Source of the DNA: Zea mays
Lineage: Eukaryota > Streptophyta > Magnoliopsida > Poales > Poaceae
Reading direction: 5' to 3'
NCBI RefSeq assembly: GCF_902167145.1
Contig: NC_050099.1
Span: 16,692,434-16,756,433 of the forward strand
DNA: 64,000 nucleotides
In this document: positions 22,920 to 32,580 of the stretch, piece by piece
Layout of the letters: every line of letters starts with the position of its first letter
How positions within the stretch are numbered: position 1 is the first letter of the stretch
Made by a program: the position numbers and the translations under genes
Notes under the pieces: generated by a model
Seen by the model: only the letters and a program-made list of their open reading frames with translations
Databases searched by the model: none
What the model was told of the DNA's origin: nothing

Positions 22920-22994
22920 ATGCAAAAAACCAGAAAGCATACAAGCGTCATCAAGGCACTAATTATCCTCTACTCGAAAAAAATCCATCCCTAG
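22920..22994 (+). other. Upstream ORF in leader of DEFL copy 1
   Basis: Copy 1 reads CTATACATG where copies 2, 3 and 4 read CTATACGTG. This creates an ATG about 45 bp after the TATA box. It opens 24 codons and stops at TAG 22992-22994, six bases before the main ATG. If transcription starts about 30 bp after the TATA box, this uORF is in the mRNA and could lower translation of copy 1. Confidence 0.5.
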
Positions 22995-23000
22995 AGCTTC

Positions 23001-23267
23001 ATGGCGTGCTCTAAGAAGATTCTTGCTGTTCTCATTGTTCCAATATTGTTAGCTCTTCTTGCTTCGACCATGCATGCAAGCCAAGGCAGTCGTGCCCTAT
23101 TTGGAGGGGAACAATGCTCGACATCTAACAATTGCAATGAGCAGTTGTGTGGAGCAACATGTGCCGTCTTGGGGGAGAATGGTATTGGGGTATGCAAGGT
23201 TGTTGGAGGGATCTCCTCCTGTTGTTGTGTCCCAAAACCGTCCACATCCTTCAACATCCAACTCTAG
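23001..23267 (+). CDS. Secreted defensin-like cysteine-rich peptide, copy 1
   Basis: An 88-codon intronless frame. Residues 1-29 form a signal peptide: two lysines at 5-6, a Leu/Val/Ile-rich core at 7-21, then a small-residue cleavage region around STMHASQG. The mature part has eight cysteines (39, 45, 50, 54, 65, 74, 75, 76), spacing C-x5-C-x4-C-x3-C-x10-C-x8-CCC. This includes the CxxxC and CxC pair that mark the CS-alpha-beta defensin fold. Family members are typically secreted antimicrobial or reproductive signalling peptides; embryo-sac (ZmES-type) and basal-endosperm peptides of maize are plausible relatives but I cannot tell which. Start chosen at the ATG conserved in copies 2, 3 and 5. 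This is the most divergent intact copy (H25, S30, F34, G61, V64). Confidence 0.85.
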   Translation: MACSKKILAVLIVPILLALLASTMHASQGSRALFGGEQCSTSNNCNEQLCGATCAVLGENGIGVCKVVGGISSCCCVPKPSTSFNIQL

Positions 23268-25150
23268 CTGGTTCACAGATTCATCATTGTTCTCATTCAA
23301 TATTGAGAATGTCATGTTTTGTTAGAAAAATAATATGTATTGTAAGGGATAAGATGTGTGGCACAATGTATTACATCCATGCTAGGATGGCAAATAAGTA
23401 ATGGTTTGTATTTGAAAACAAAATTTAATATATAACATGGTATTGCAAACTTTCCATTGTGACGATATGCTTGAAGATTCCACATCTTGCCTTGTTTTCA
23501 CATTGTCATCCCAATTCATTATGACCTGTGTTAATCGTTTGTATGTGTTTTCCTTCTTGTTGTTGTGTGTTGCATTGTGGCTACATTTGCTACCCTGACA
23601 TTATGTAGTCCTCATAAATAGTATGTTTTATTGCTCGTATTGGGACTATCAAATTTTCTAGGCGACGCCAATATCACCTCTTTGATAGTTAATGTACCAA
23701 AATTGTGATTTTAGGAGATGCAACTCCTACAAAGGGTGCCTTGTTAATAATGAATTAATTGGGGTTCAAATAGTGAAGTTTATCGGTTAGTTTTCTAACA
23801 ATGATGATGGGATCAACCCCTTGTAGATCATTGTAACCTCTACAAAACATACCTCGGTTGCACGTCTTGATGCCGACTCGAGGTTGATTATTGGAAACTC
23901 CTTTGATCTTGTTGGAAATGTGAAAATGGTTTGTAGAGTACGTTTAAAACAAAGGGGGTCATGGGAAAGTCAGTGATCTATATATCTAATTGGGAAATAT
24001 AATATATTAATTGTTTTTACCGTTTTTATGAGTAAACCTCTTCTAGCACCCTTGGTGCCAAGCAAATCTTTCTTCAAGATCTTTCGACATTCTAGGTGGC
24101 CTTTGTCGTCTTATGGTAACCTCATTACGTTATTACTTTACAAATCCTTCAGGGAGGTGTTCATTGCGATGAATCGACTTTGTCGACCTCATGTATAGCT
24201 TATCTATACAGATTTATCTTTGTTGTTTATGTTGAATGTGTGCAACCGAGATGATCAATCTCGGGCTACTTTGTTTTTAGATTTAACATCAATGCACTTT
24301 ATGTCAGTTTGGTTGTGGAAGAAACAAAACAGATGATGGTGAAAAGGATGATCTAACTAATCCAAGTAATCCAATGTACATCAAGAAGCTTTTGGTTGTT
24401 TAACTTTTTGGCGACATTTCATTGATGCTAGAGAAGAGGGCATGGGCCTGAGCTTCTACTGACCTAGTGTATGGTCTATTATGCCTCATGGTAGAAAGGT
24501 TGGAACCTGGCAACAAGATCAAAGACGTCCAAATTTGTACTCTTCCTACTAATTCTTAATATGAGAAGAAACTCCTAACCCTCTGCCGAGTTCATGTTTA
24601 AGGAAATTTTGATCAATTGTCCATCAATTAGCTGTTACTAGTTTAGTGTGCATATGTATCAACATATTTGCTACCTTGGTCTTCATCTAATATTTGCTAA
24701 CCTAATTGCCAGGTGTATTTGGCTCCACCACAATCAAATTCTAGAACCTAATAATTTCTAATTAGCTGGATCCAAATAGACATTTAAATCATAATAATGT
24801 GTTGCTAATTTTGGTCAATACAATATTCTCAATAATCAAAATTGATATGGTGCTTTGCTAGCTAATAAGTGCATATGAGGGCCAAATTAATATGTAATGA
24901 ATCTATAGCATTCAAACATGATAGACAAAGATCAAAATAGGTATGGCATTTTTAGGTAAATTTTGTGTATAGGCCACAAAAAACTTTTAATTGTATAGAT
25001 TTGATCTAAATAGCATTGTCATTAACATAAACATTGAGTGGGTAATATATATTAGATGATATTGCTACGACAAGTAAAAACTAAAGATATTATATCTTTA
25101 TGTAAAATAGCATAAATTGATTTCTCATGGTTAATTTGTTATTGCTCAAG

Positions 25151-25159
25151 TATATATAA
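25151..25159 (+). promoter_or_regulatory. TATA box of DEFL copy 2
   Basis: TATATATAA, slightly longer than in the other copies, 119 bp before the ATG. Confidence 0.7.
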
Positions 25160-25269
25160 CAGAACCCCACAACAATAGGGACACTCAATTCTATACGTGC
25201 AAAAAAAAGAAAGCACACAAGCATCATCAAGGCACTAAGTATCCTCTACTTGAAAAAAGCCATCCTTAC

Positions 25270-25536
25270 ATGGCGTGTTCTAAGAAGACGCTTGTGGTTC
25301 TTGTTGTTCCAATATTGTTAGCTCTTCTTGCTTCGACCATGCCAGCAAGCCAAGGCGGTCGTGCCCTCTTAGGAGGGGAACAATGCTCCACATCTAACAA
25401 TTGCAATGAGCAATTGTGTGGAGCAGCATGTGTTGTCTTGGGGGAGAATGCTATTGGGATATGCAAGGTTGTTGGAGGGATCTCCTCCTGTTGTTGTGTC
25501 CCAAAACCATCCACATCCTTCAACATCCAACTCTAG
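25270..25536 (+). CDS. Secreted defensin-like cysteine-rich peptide, copy 2
   Basis: 88 codons with signal peptide (residues 1-29, KKTLVVLVVPILLALLAS core) and all eight mature cysteines in the same spacing as copy 1. Distinctive residues are A53 and V55 in GAACVVLG. The leader has a TATA box and no upstream ATG, and the ATG is normal, so this is one of two copies with no visible defect. Cys3 in the signal peptide is shared only with copy 1; copies 3-5 have Phe3. Predicted secreted, probably with four disulphides. Confidence 0.87.
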   Translation: MACSKKTLVVLVVPILLALLASTMPASQGGRALLGGEQCSTSNNCNEQLCGAACVVLGENAIGICKVVGGISSCCCVPKPSTSFNIQL

Positions 25537-27422
25537 CTGGTTCACAGATTCATCATTGTTCTCATTCAATATTGAGATTGTCACGTTTTATTAGAAAAAA
25601 TAATATGTATTGTAAGGGACAAGATGTGTGGCACAATGTATTACATCCATGCTAGGATGGCAAATAAGTAATGGTTTGTATTTTAAAACAAAATTTAATA
25701 TATAACATGGTATTGCAAAATTTCCATTGTGACGATATGCTTGAAGATTCCACATCTTGCCGTGTTTTCACCTTATCATCCCAATTCTTTATGACCCGTG
25801 TTAATCGTTTGGTTGTGTTTTCCTTCTTGTTGTTGTGTGTTGCATTGTGGCTACATTTGCTACCCCGACATTATGTAGTCCTCATAAGTAGTATGTTTTT
25901 ATTGCTCGTATTGGGACTATCAAATTTTCTAGGCAGCGCCAATATCACCTCATTGATAATTAATGTACCAGAAATTGTGATTTTAGGATATGCAACTCCT
26001 ACAAAGGGCGCCATGTTGATAATGAATTAATTGGGGTTCAAATAGTGAAGGTTATCGGTTAGTTTTCTAACAATGATGATGGGATCAACCCCTTGTAGAT
26101 CATTGTAACCTCTAGAAAACATACCTCGGTTACACGTCTTGATGCCGACTCGAGGTCAATTATTGGAAACTCCTTTGATCTTGTGGGAAATGTGAAAATG
26201 GTTTGTAGAATACGTTTCAACAAAGGGGGTCATGGGAAACTCAATGATCTATCTATCTAATCAGAAAATATAATCTATTAATCTGTTTACCCTTTTTATG
26301 ACTAAACCTCTTCTAGCACCCTTGGTGCCAAGCAAATCTGTCTTCAAGATCTTTTGACATTCTAGGTGACCTTTGTCGTCTTATGGTACACCCATTATGT
26401 TATTACTTTATGGATCCTTCAGAGAGGTGTTCATTGCGATGTATCGACTTTATCGACCTCATGTATAGCTTATGTATACAAATCTATCTTTGTTGTTTAT
26501 CTTGAATGTGTGCAACGTAGATGATCAATCTCAGGCTACTTTGTTTTTATATTTAACATCAATGCACTTTATGTCATTTTGGTTGTGGAAGAAAGAAAAC
26601 ATATGATGGTGAAAAGGATGATCTAACTAATCAAAGTAATCCAATGCACATCATGAAGCTTTTGGTTGTTTAACTTTTTGGCAAAATTTCATTGATGCTA
26701 GAGAAGATAGCATTGGCTTGAGCTTCTACTGACCTAGTGTATGGTCTATTATGCCTCATGGTAGAAAGGTTGGAACCTGGCAACAAGATCAAAGGCGTCC
26801 AAATTTGTACTCTTCCTACTAAATCTTAATATGACAAGAAACTCCTAAACCTCTGTCGAGTTCATGTTTAAGGAAGTTTTGACCAATTGTCTATCAATTA
26901 GTTGTTACTAGTTCAGTGTGCATATGTATCAACATATTTGATACCTTGGTCTTCATCTAATATTTGCTAACCTAATAGCCAGGTGTATTTGGCTCCACCA
27001 CAATCAAATTCTAGAACCTAATAATTGCTAATTGGCTGGATCCAAGTAGACATTTAAATCATAATAATGTGTTGCTAATTTTGGTCAATACAATATTCTC
27101 GATAATCAAAATTGATATGGTGCTTTGGTAGCTAATTAGTGCATATGAGTGCCAGATTAATATGTGATGAATCTATATTATTAAAACATGATATACAAGG
27201 ATCAAAATAGGTATGGCATTTTTAGGTACATTTTGTGTACATGCCAAGAAAAACTTTTAATTGTATAGATTTGATCTAAATAGCATTGTCATTAACATAA
27301 ACATTGAGTGGGTAATATATATTAGATGATATTGCTACTACAAGTAAAAACTAAAGATATGATATCTCTATGTAGAATAGCAGAAATTGATTGCTCATGG
27401 TTATTTTGTTATTGCTCAAGTC

Positions 27423-27429
27423 TATATAA
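27423..27429 (+). promoter_or_regulatory. TATA box of DEFL copy 3
   Basis: TATATAA 125 bp before the ATG, in the conserved array context. Confidence 0.7.
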
Positions 27430-27547
27430 TCAGAGCCCCACAACAATAGGGAGACTCAATTCTATACGTGCAAAAAACCAAAAAGCATACAAGCGTCATC
27501 AAGGCACTAAGTATCCTCTACTTGAAAAAAGCCATCCCTAGAGCTCC

Positions 27548-27814
27548 ATGGCGTTCTCTAAGAAGACTCTTGTTGTTCTCATTGTTCCAATATTGTTAGC
27601 TCTTCTTGCTTCGACCATGCCAGCAAGCCAAGGCGGCCGTGCCCTCTTAGGAGGGGAACAATGCTCCATGTCTAACAATTGTAATGAGCAGTTGTGTGGA
27701 GCAACATGTGCCGTCTTAGGGGAGAATGCTATTGGGATATGCAAGGTTGTTGGAGGGATCTCCTCCTGTTGTTGTGTCCCAAAACCATCCACATCCTTCA
27801 ACAACAAACTCTAG
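27548..27814 (+). CDS. Secreted defensin-like cysteine-rich peptide, copy 3
   Basis: 88 codons; signal peptide with Phe3 and eight cysteines in the array spacing. It differs from its neighbours by Met41 (CSMSNNC) and the C-terminal SFNNKL, the NN being shared with copy 5. TATA box, leader and ATG are all intact with no upstream ATG. The 6.3-kb insertion lies about 470 bp downstream of the stop, outside the coding sequence, but could affect 3' processing or chromatin state. Confidence 0.87.
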   Translation: MAFSKKTLVVLIVPILLALLASTMPASQGGRALLGGEQCSMSNNCNEQLCGATCAVLGENAIGICKVVGGISSCCCVPKPSTSFNNKL

Positions 27815-29038
27815 ATGGTTCACAGATTCGTCATTATTCTCATTCAATATTGAGAATGTCACGTTTTGTTAGAAAAAATAATATGTATTGTAAGGGACAA
27901 GATGTGTGGCACAATGTATTACATCCATGCTAGGATGGCAAATAAGTAAAGGTTTGTATTTTAAAACAAAATTTAATATATAACATGGTATTGCAAACTT
28001 TCCATTGTGACGATATGCTTGAAGATTCCACATCTTGCCTTGTTTTCACCTTATCATCCCAATTCTTTATGACTCATGTTAATCATTTGGATGTGTTTTC
28101 CTTCTTGTTGTTGTATGTTGCATTGTGGCTACATTTCCTACCCTGACATTATGTAGTCCTCATAAGTAGTATGTTTTTATTGCTCGTATTGGGACTATCA
28201 AATTTTGTAGGTGAGGCCAATATCACCTCGTTCATAGTTAATGTACCAGAAATTGTGATTTTAGGAGATGCAACTCCTACAAAGTGTGACACCCCAGGTG
28301 TCAGTTTCGTGTTATGACAGGAGATTAATCCTAATCTCGGATGCTCAGTAAAAATTTCTATATCTCGATCGTGTCTATCTCTGTCTATCAGGCTTTCTCA
28401 TGGAAGTTCACCGAATTCGGAGTTAATCGATCGCGAGAAATGGCCAAATTTGGAGCCTGTTAAAACTTTTATCCTCAGCACGAATGCAAACTCGAAGATC
28501 ATTCTCGAATTATAAATCTCATCTGAAGCTCATTAAATCAAACTCTCGACGACTATCATCTGATCTGAGCCCGAATCAAATTCCTCGCACTTCGATCGAT
28601 GTTCGACTATTTTAATCTGAATCCGTACTCTCAAAAGGAATACTCAGTACATCGCCCTCTAATTAATTTTATCCGACTCAGCTAAATATCTCATGGCCGA
28701 ACCGAATTCAAAGCTCACTCCGACAGCGATTTTTAAAATGTCACAATTCGCTTTCTCCGACTAAAATTCAAAGCCGATCAGAAATCTGAGAGAAACATTT
28801 ATTTCTAAAATAGTGCGCGAGGAATTATTTCCGAGCAAATTTAAATCAAACTCTCGGCCGAACTAATTGCTCAATCGTCCGTTCGCCGAAATCTATTTCG
28901 CTCTGTTCTGCGTACAGGCAAATTTCGCGGGAACATTTTATTCCGTAAAATGATTTAGCGCAACCCGGTTTAGTGTTTGGGCCAAATCCAGCCCAGCCCA
29001 ATAGGCCCACTAAGAAACCCTAACCCTAGGGCTTCTTC

Positions 29039-29046
29039 TATAAATA
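29039..29046 (+). promoter_or_regulatory. TATA box in 6.3-kb LTR
   Basis: TATAAATA followed by GGGG, after a CCCTAACCCTAGGGC stretch. It precedes the GC-rich part, as expected of an LTR promoter. Confidence 0.5.
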
Positions 29047-29049
29047 GGG

Positions 29050-29950
29050 GTGCTCACTTGACAAATTTGCACTCCCACCCTCCATTTTTTTCCCTAGCCG
29101 CCACCAGCCATACTCCCTGTCTTCTTCCTCCTGCTCACGGCAGCAGCAGCCAGCCTCCTCACGCACGCCAGGCAGGGCATTCTTCTTCCCCGCGCGCAGA
29201 GGCTCCCTGCAGCCATCTCCCTCTCTCCTTCCACATCCTAGCCAACTCCAGCCCCTTGGTCATGCGCTCCCTCTCCCAGGTCTGAGCTCAAGCGGTTGAC
29301 GCCCAGGCTGGAGACCGAACTCGCCTCTGCCCTGGCTGCGTTGGTGGCCGAAGTTCTCGTCGTTGGTGGAGATCTCGGCTAGTCCTGCAACAGCTCCTCC
29401 CATGGCCGCCTCCCTGGCGCACCTCGCCAGCAGCAGGGAGTGTCCAAGTGCAGGCGAGCAGCAGCTCCTCCTCTCCTCCATGGGCGCGCAACCCCTTCCC
29501 CTTGGCTTCACCTCCCTCGGCGGCGCCCTTCTTCCCCAAGAAGGAGCAGCGGCTCCCATGGCCAAGAGCTCAATGTCGGCCTCCTTCCTGTGTCCCTTGC
29601 CGCAGGAGCAGTAGCTCTTCCTCCCCATGCCTGCGCCATTCCCTGCTCTTGCCGTGGCCGAGCTCACCCCTGCCAGGAGCTCGCCCCATTTCTCCCTGGC
29701 CGAATGCTTCCCCTGCTGCTAGCTCTCCACCCATGACAAGCCGCCCTCCCGGCAGCAAGCTCCTCTGTCGGCGCCGGCCCACAGCAGCAGGAAGCCTCCC
29801 TGGGCGCTTGTTCCCCCGACGCTCGCCCCGTCAACAGCCGTCGACCTCGCGCAGCAACAACAACACCCTCTGCTGTGTCGCGCTCGCCGGGTCGGGCCTC
29901 ACGCCGTCGTTCTGCGCAGCGTTTCTGCGTCGTCATCAAAACCCATGGTG
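29050..29950 (+). other. GC-rich leader-like stretch of the 6.3-kb LTR
   Basis: This roughly 900-bp stretch is strongly GC-rich compared with its AT-rich surroundings and is open in several overlapping frames on both strands, the longest 167 codons. None shows a known domain, and the composition (Ala/Pro/Ser/Arg-rich) is what GC-rich noncoding DNA gives. It ends in a GGTGAGAC motif (29948-29955) resembling a splice donor. I treat it as the transcribed leader of the LTR, not a gene. Confidence 0.4.
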
Positions 29951-31559
29951 AGACCCCACTGTCCCGCGTTTCTTGTGTTCGATAAAATAACCAAACTAAT
30001 AAATCGTGTATAAAATTGTGCCGTGCTCGCAGCCCTTGTCGACATCACGCCTCGCGCATCGCTCGTCGGCAAAGAGCCCAAACTAATGGCATGCATGCGC
30101 GACACGAGTCGGCCAGGTTGTTCGCCTTGAGTGATTCACGATTTGTTTTATTTACATATTTTGTCGATAATGTGCATGTGGTTCTTTGTGTGTGAAAGTA
30201 TAATTGTATGAATGGAAGCGTGTAGGGAAGAAAATAAAATAGAAAAGAACTCGGGTATTTTTATTTTGATAGGAAAATATGCGATGCGTTGTTGATGCGA
30301 AAACTAAATTACAAAATGTGGATTTTGTTTTGGGAAATGCATCGATATGTGTTTATGTGAAAAGTGTATTTGTTTTAAGCAATGTGATGGGATTCGTAAT
30401 TTTAGAGGGGATATATTTATTGACGTGACGAGTAGTTTAGAGAATGCTAGTTTGCGTAGAGGATGTATCGTTGAGACGTGAGTGTCAGAGTCCATTTATA
30501 TTAGTGGTCGCGCCACATTGATTGAAGTGTCTCGAGTGCACGCCATAATATGGTTGTATGCGAGACAGAGTTATGCGCATGATGAGTCTAGTAAAAATCC
30601 ATCGGTGTCGGCATGATTTCTGTTGTATGGCGGATCGATGCCTTGCCTTGTCAATCATTACATTCCATGCCCCATGGGATAAATAAATGTCTTGTTGATC
30701 GATCAGAGGTCTTATATGAGCGTTATCGTGGCCCAATAATTATTGGAAGCAAGTAGCGTTCATAAGTAGGTCCTTGTTAAAATTGAAGAACAATCCGATA
30801 ACATATGCACAAAAATGCTTTAGGTCCTTCAGTAGCAAATGTATGTCTTATGGAGTTTTACACCATGTGTTGTTAGACCCCCAAAAACATGCTATTTTAG
30901 ATGACTTGGGTGTTAACTAATTTAAGTTGAGCAATGGTTGAGAAACACTGATCAATTGGCTCCAACCCATGTTCTTGAGTTACGATGTCTAAAATGGGTT
31001 GCTAAGTCTTATGCTGTGATTTGCCAACTAATGTTAAGTAGGAGTCAAATTCGTTAAGTGATTGTTATATATGTGTTGTCTCGGATTGCGATAATAATAT
31101 GCAAGCCGACGTGTAGGATGTATAGCGGCCTAGATTGTTACTCTGGCTAGCCGACTTGTTAGATGGCTTGGTTAAGTTTGTAGTCGCGATGAATTGCTTG
31201 TTGTGGTCTAAATGTGTATGGTTATGGTTGGGAATGAAAAGTATTAGTGCTCATGTGATGTCTAAATTAAAACGCAAATGGTTGGGTGCTTATCAGGGAG
31301 AATGTGTCGTTGATTGGTTGTAGTAGTTTTAGTGCACGAAATGACTTGAATAAAAATTAGTAAGTCTACTTGTTAGCCCTTATTTGATTAATTTAACTCT
31401 AAGAAGTGGTAAACTGCTAGAATGATTCAAGTCTCTAGAATGCTGCAATTTTTGAATTATATAGAAACTGGAATTTATTGATTGCTGTTTTGGGCTGCAC
31501 GCATTGTTTTCGTTGTGCTGTTTGTTTGATAAACCAAATCATGTTTTCGGTAGAAAGGT

Positions 31560-32580
31560 CATATAGAAGAGTTGTAGATAACACGATTATCTTACTTGTA
31601 CTAAAATTTGACAGCCATAAACCTGATTGTTTAGTAGTTGTGCCTTTCACAAGGCCAGCACCTGAATCTGTCGAAATTCTGAACAGATTTCAGAGATTGC
31701 AATGGTTGCTTAAGTTAATCTTGGAATTAGTTATTGGTGGTCACAATAAAGTTGTAGATAACTTTATTATCTTACTTGTGTTAAAATTTGACAGCCATAG
31801 GTCTGACAGTTTAGGAGTTATGCTTTTTACAAATTCAGTAACTGAATCTGTCCAAATTCTGTACAGATTTCAGAAACTGTATTGTTTGTTAAATTTAATG
31901 TTGCAATCTGTTCATGGTCATTATAAGAAAGTTGTATATGCTTTTCTGATCTTGCTTGTGTTAAAATTTCATAACTAAAGGCCTGACGGTTTAAGAGTTA
32001 TGAATTTTAGAACTTGGTTGCTGTGTTCTGTCCACTGTCAAAACAGATTTTAAAAACTGTAATGTTTGATTTGATTAAACCTGGAATCACTTCTTGGTGA
32101 TTATAAAAGTTATGTAGTGCTTTTGCCAAGCTTTCCAAAAAGTCTTGGATCACTATTTTTGGTGGTCTGAAGATTAAGTTACATGTGTTTGAAGTGTGAA
32201 GACTGAATCTGTCCAGTTTTGGACAACACAGCCTTGATAATATATTTTACCCTTGATACATGCTAAACCAGCTAGGGATGTTTATAAATGATATGTAGAC
32301 AATTTAATTAGCTTTCCAGAAAGTCTAGGATAAATTTAATTGGATGTCTGAATCTTCAGTTAGGAATTTTTAAAGTCACAAGTCTGAATCTGTCCAAATC
32401 TGGACAGCGCTGTTGTGTTAACATCTTTTGACCTTGCTAAGTGTTTAATCATGCTGTGATGACAATACCAAAGTTGTAAAGCACTTTTTAAGCTTTCCAA
32501 AAAGTCCTAGTTGCTATTTTTGGATTCATATTTTAAAAGTTATGATTAAAACAAGTGACTGCTGTATTGCTGTCCAAAAA
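31560..32580 (+). repeat. Degenerate ~180-bp tandem repeats within the 6.3-kb LTR
   Basis: The phrases AAAGTTGTAGATAAC, CTTACTTGT, AAAATTTGACAGCCATA and GAATCTGTCCAAATTCTG recur about every 175-185 bp from about 31570, in at least three close copies and several more decayed ones. The decayed copies keep the GCTTTCCAAAAAGTC phrase. A 166-codon ORF (31478-31978) spans the first copies and is therefore internally repetitive. I consider it a by-product. Confidence 0.6.

Larger units (their letters stand above)
21887..24156. repeat. Array unit 1 (about 2.27 kb), left-truncated by Sirevirus
   Basis: The unit starts at the motif GTGTTCAT(A/T)GCGATGAATCGAC and contains about 1.1 kb of AT-rich 5' flank, DEFL copy 1 and about 0.9 kb of 3' flank. 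The flanks share long near-identical blocks with the other units. I see no other supported gene in them. Confidence 0.9.
24157..26426. repeat. Array unit 2 (2,270 bp)
   Basis: Complete unit with no insertion. The flank to the left of the gene is AT-rich with no gene; the flank to the right includes a 119-codon ORF (25671-26030) that is not preserved in the other units. Confidence 0.9.

Noticed and set aside
22811..23014. ORFs crossing the TATA box and leader of the array genes
   Set aside because: They begin upstream of the promoter and end in the leader, so they could not be translated from the expected transcript. Only the copy 1 ATG at 22920 lies in the likely mRNA.
22991..23257. Conserved 86-89-codon antisense ORFs over each defensin-like gene
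   Set aside because: They are exact shadows of the sense frame, preserved because the sense gene is conserved. They have no start context, signal peptide or domain.
25671..26030. 119-codon hydrophobic ORF downstream of DEFL copy 2
   Set aside because: The same DNA in units 1, 3, 4 and 5 is interrupted by stops or frameshifts, so there is no sign of constraint.
29260..29951. Several long overlapping ORFs in the GC-rich part of the 6.3-kb LTR
   Set aside because: Open frames occur on both strands with low-complexity Ala/Pro/Arg/Ser composition, as expected from GC-rich DNA. No domain was recognised.
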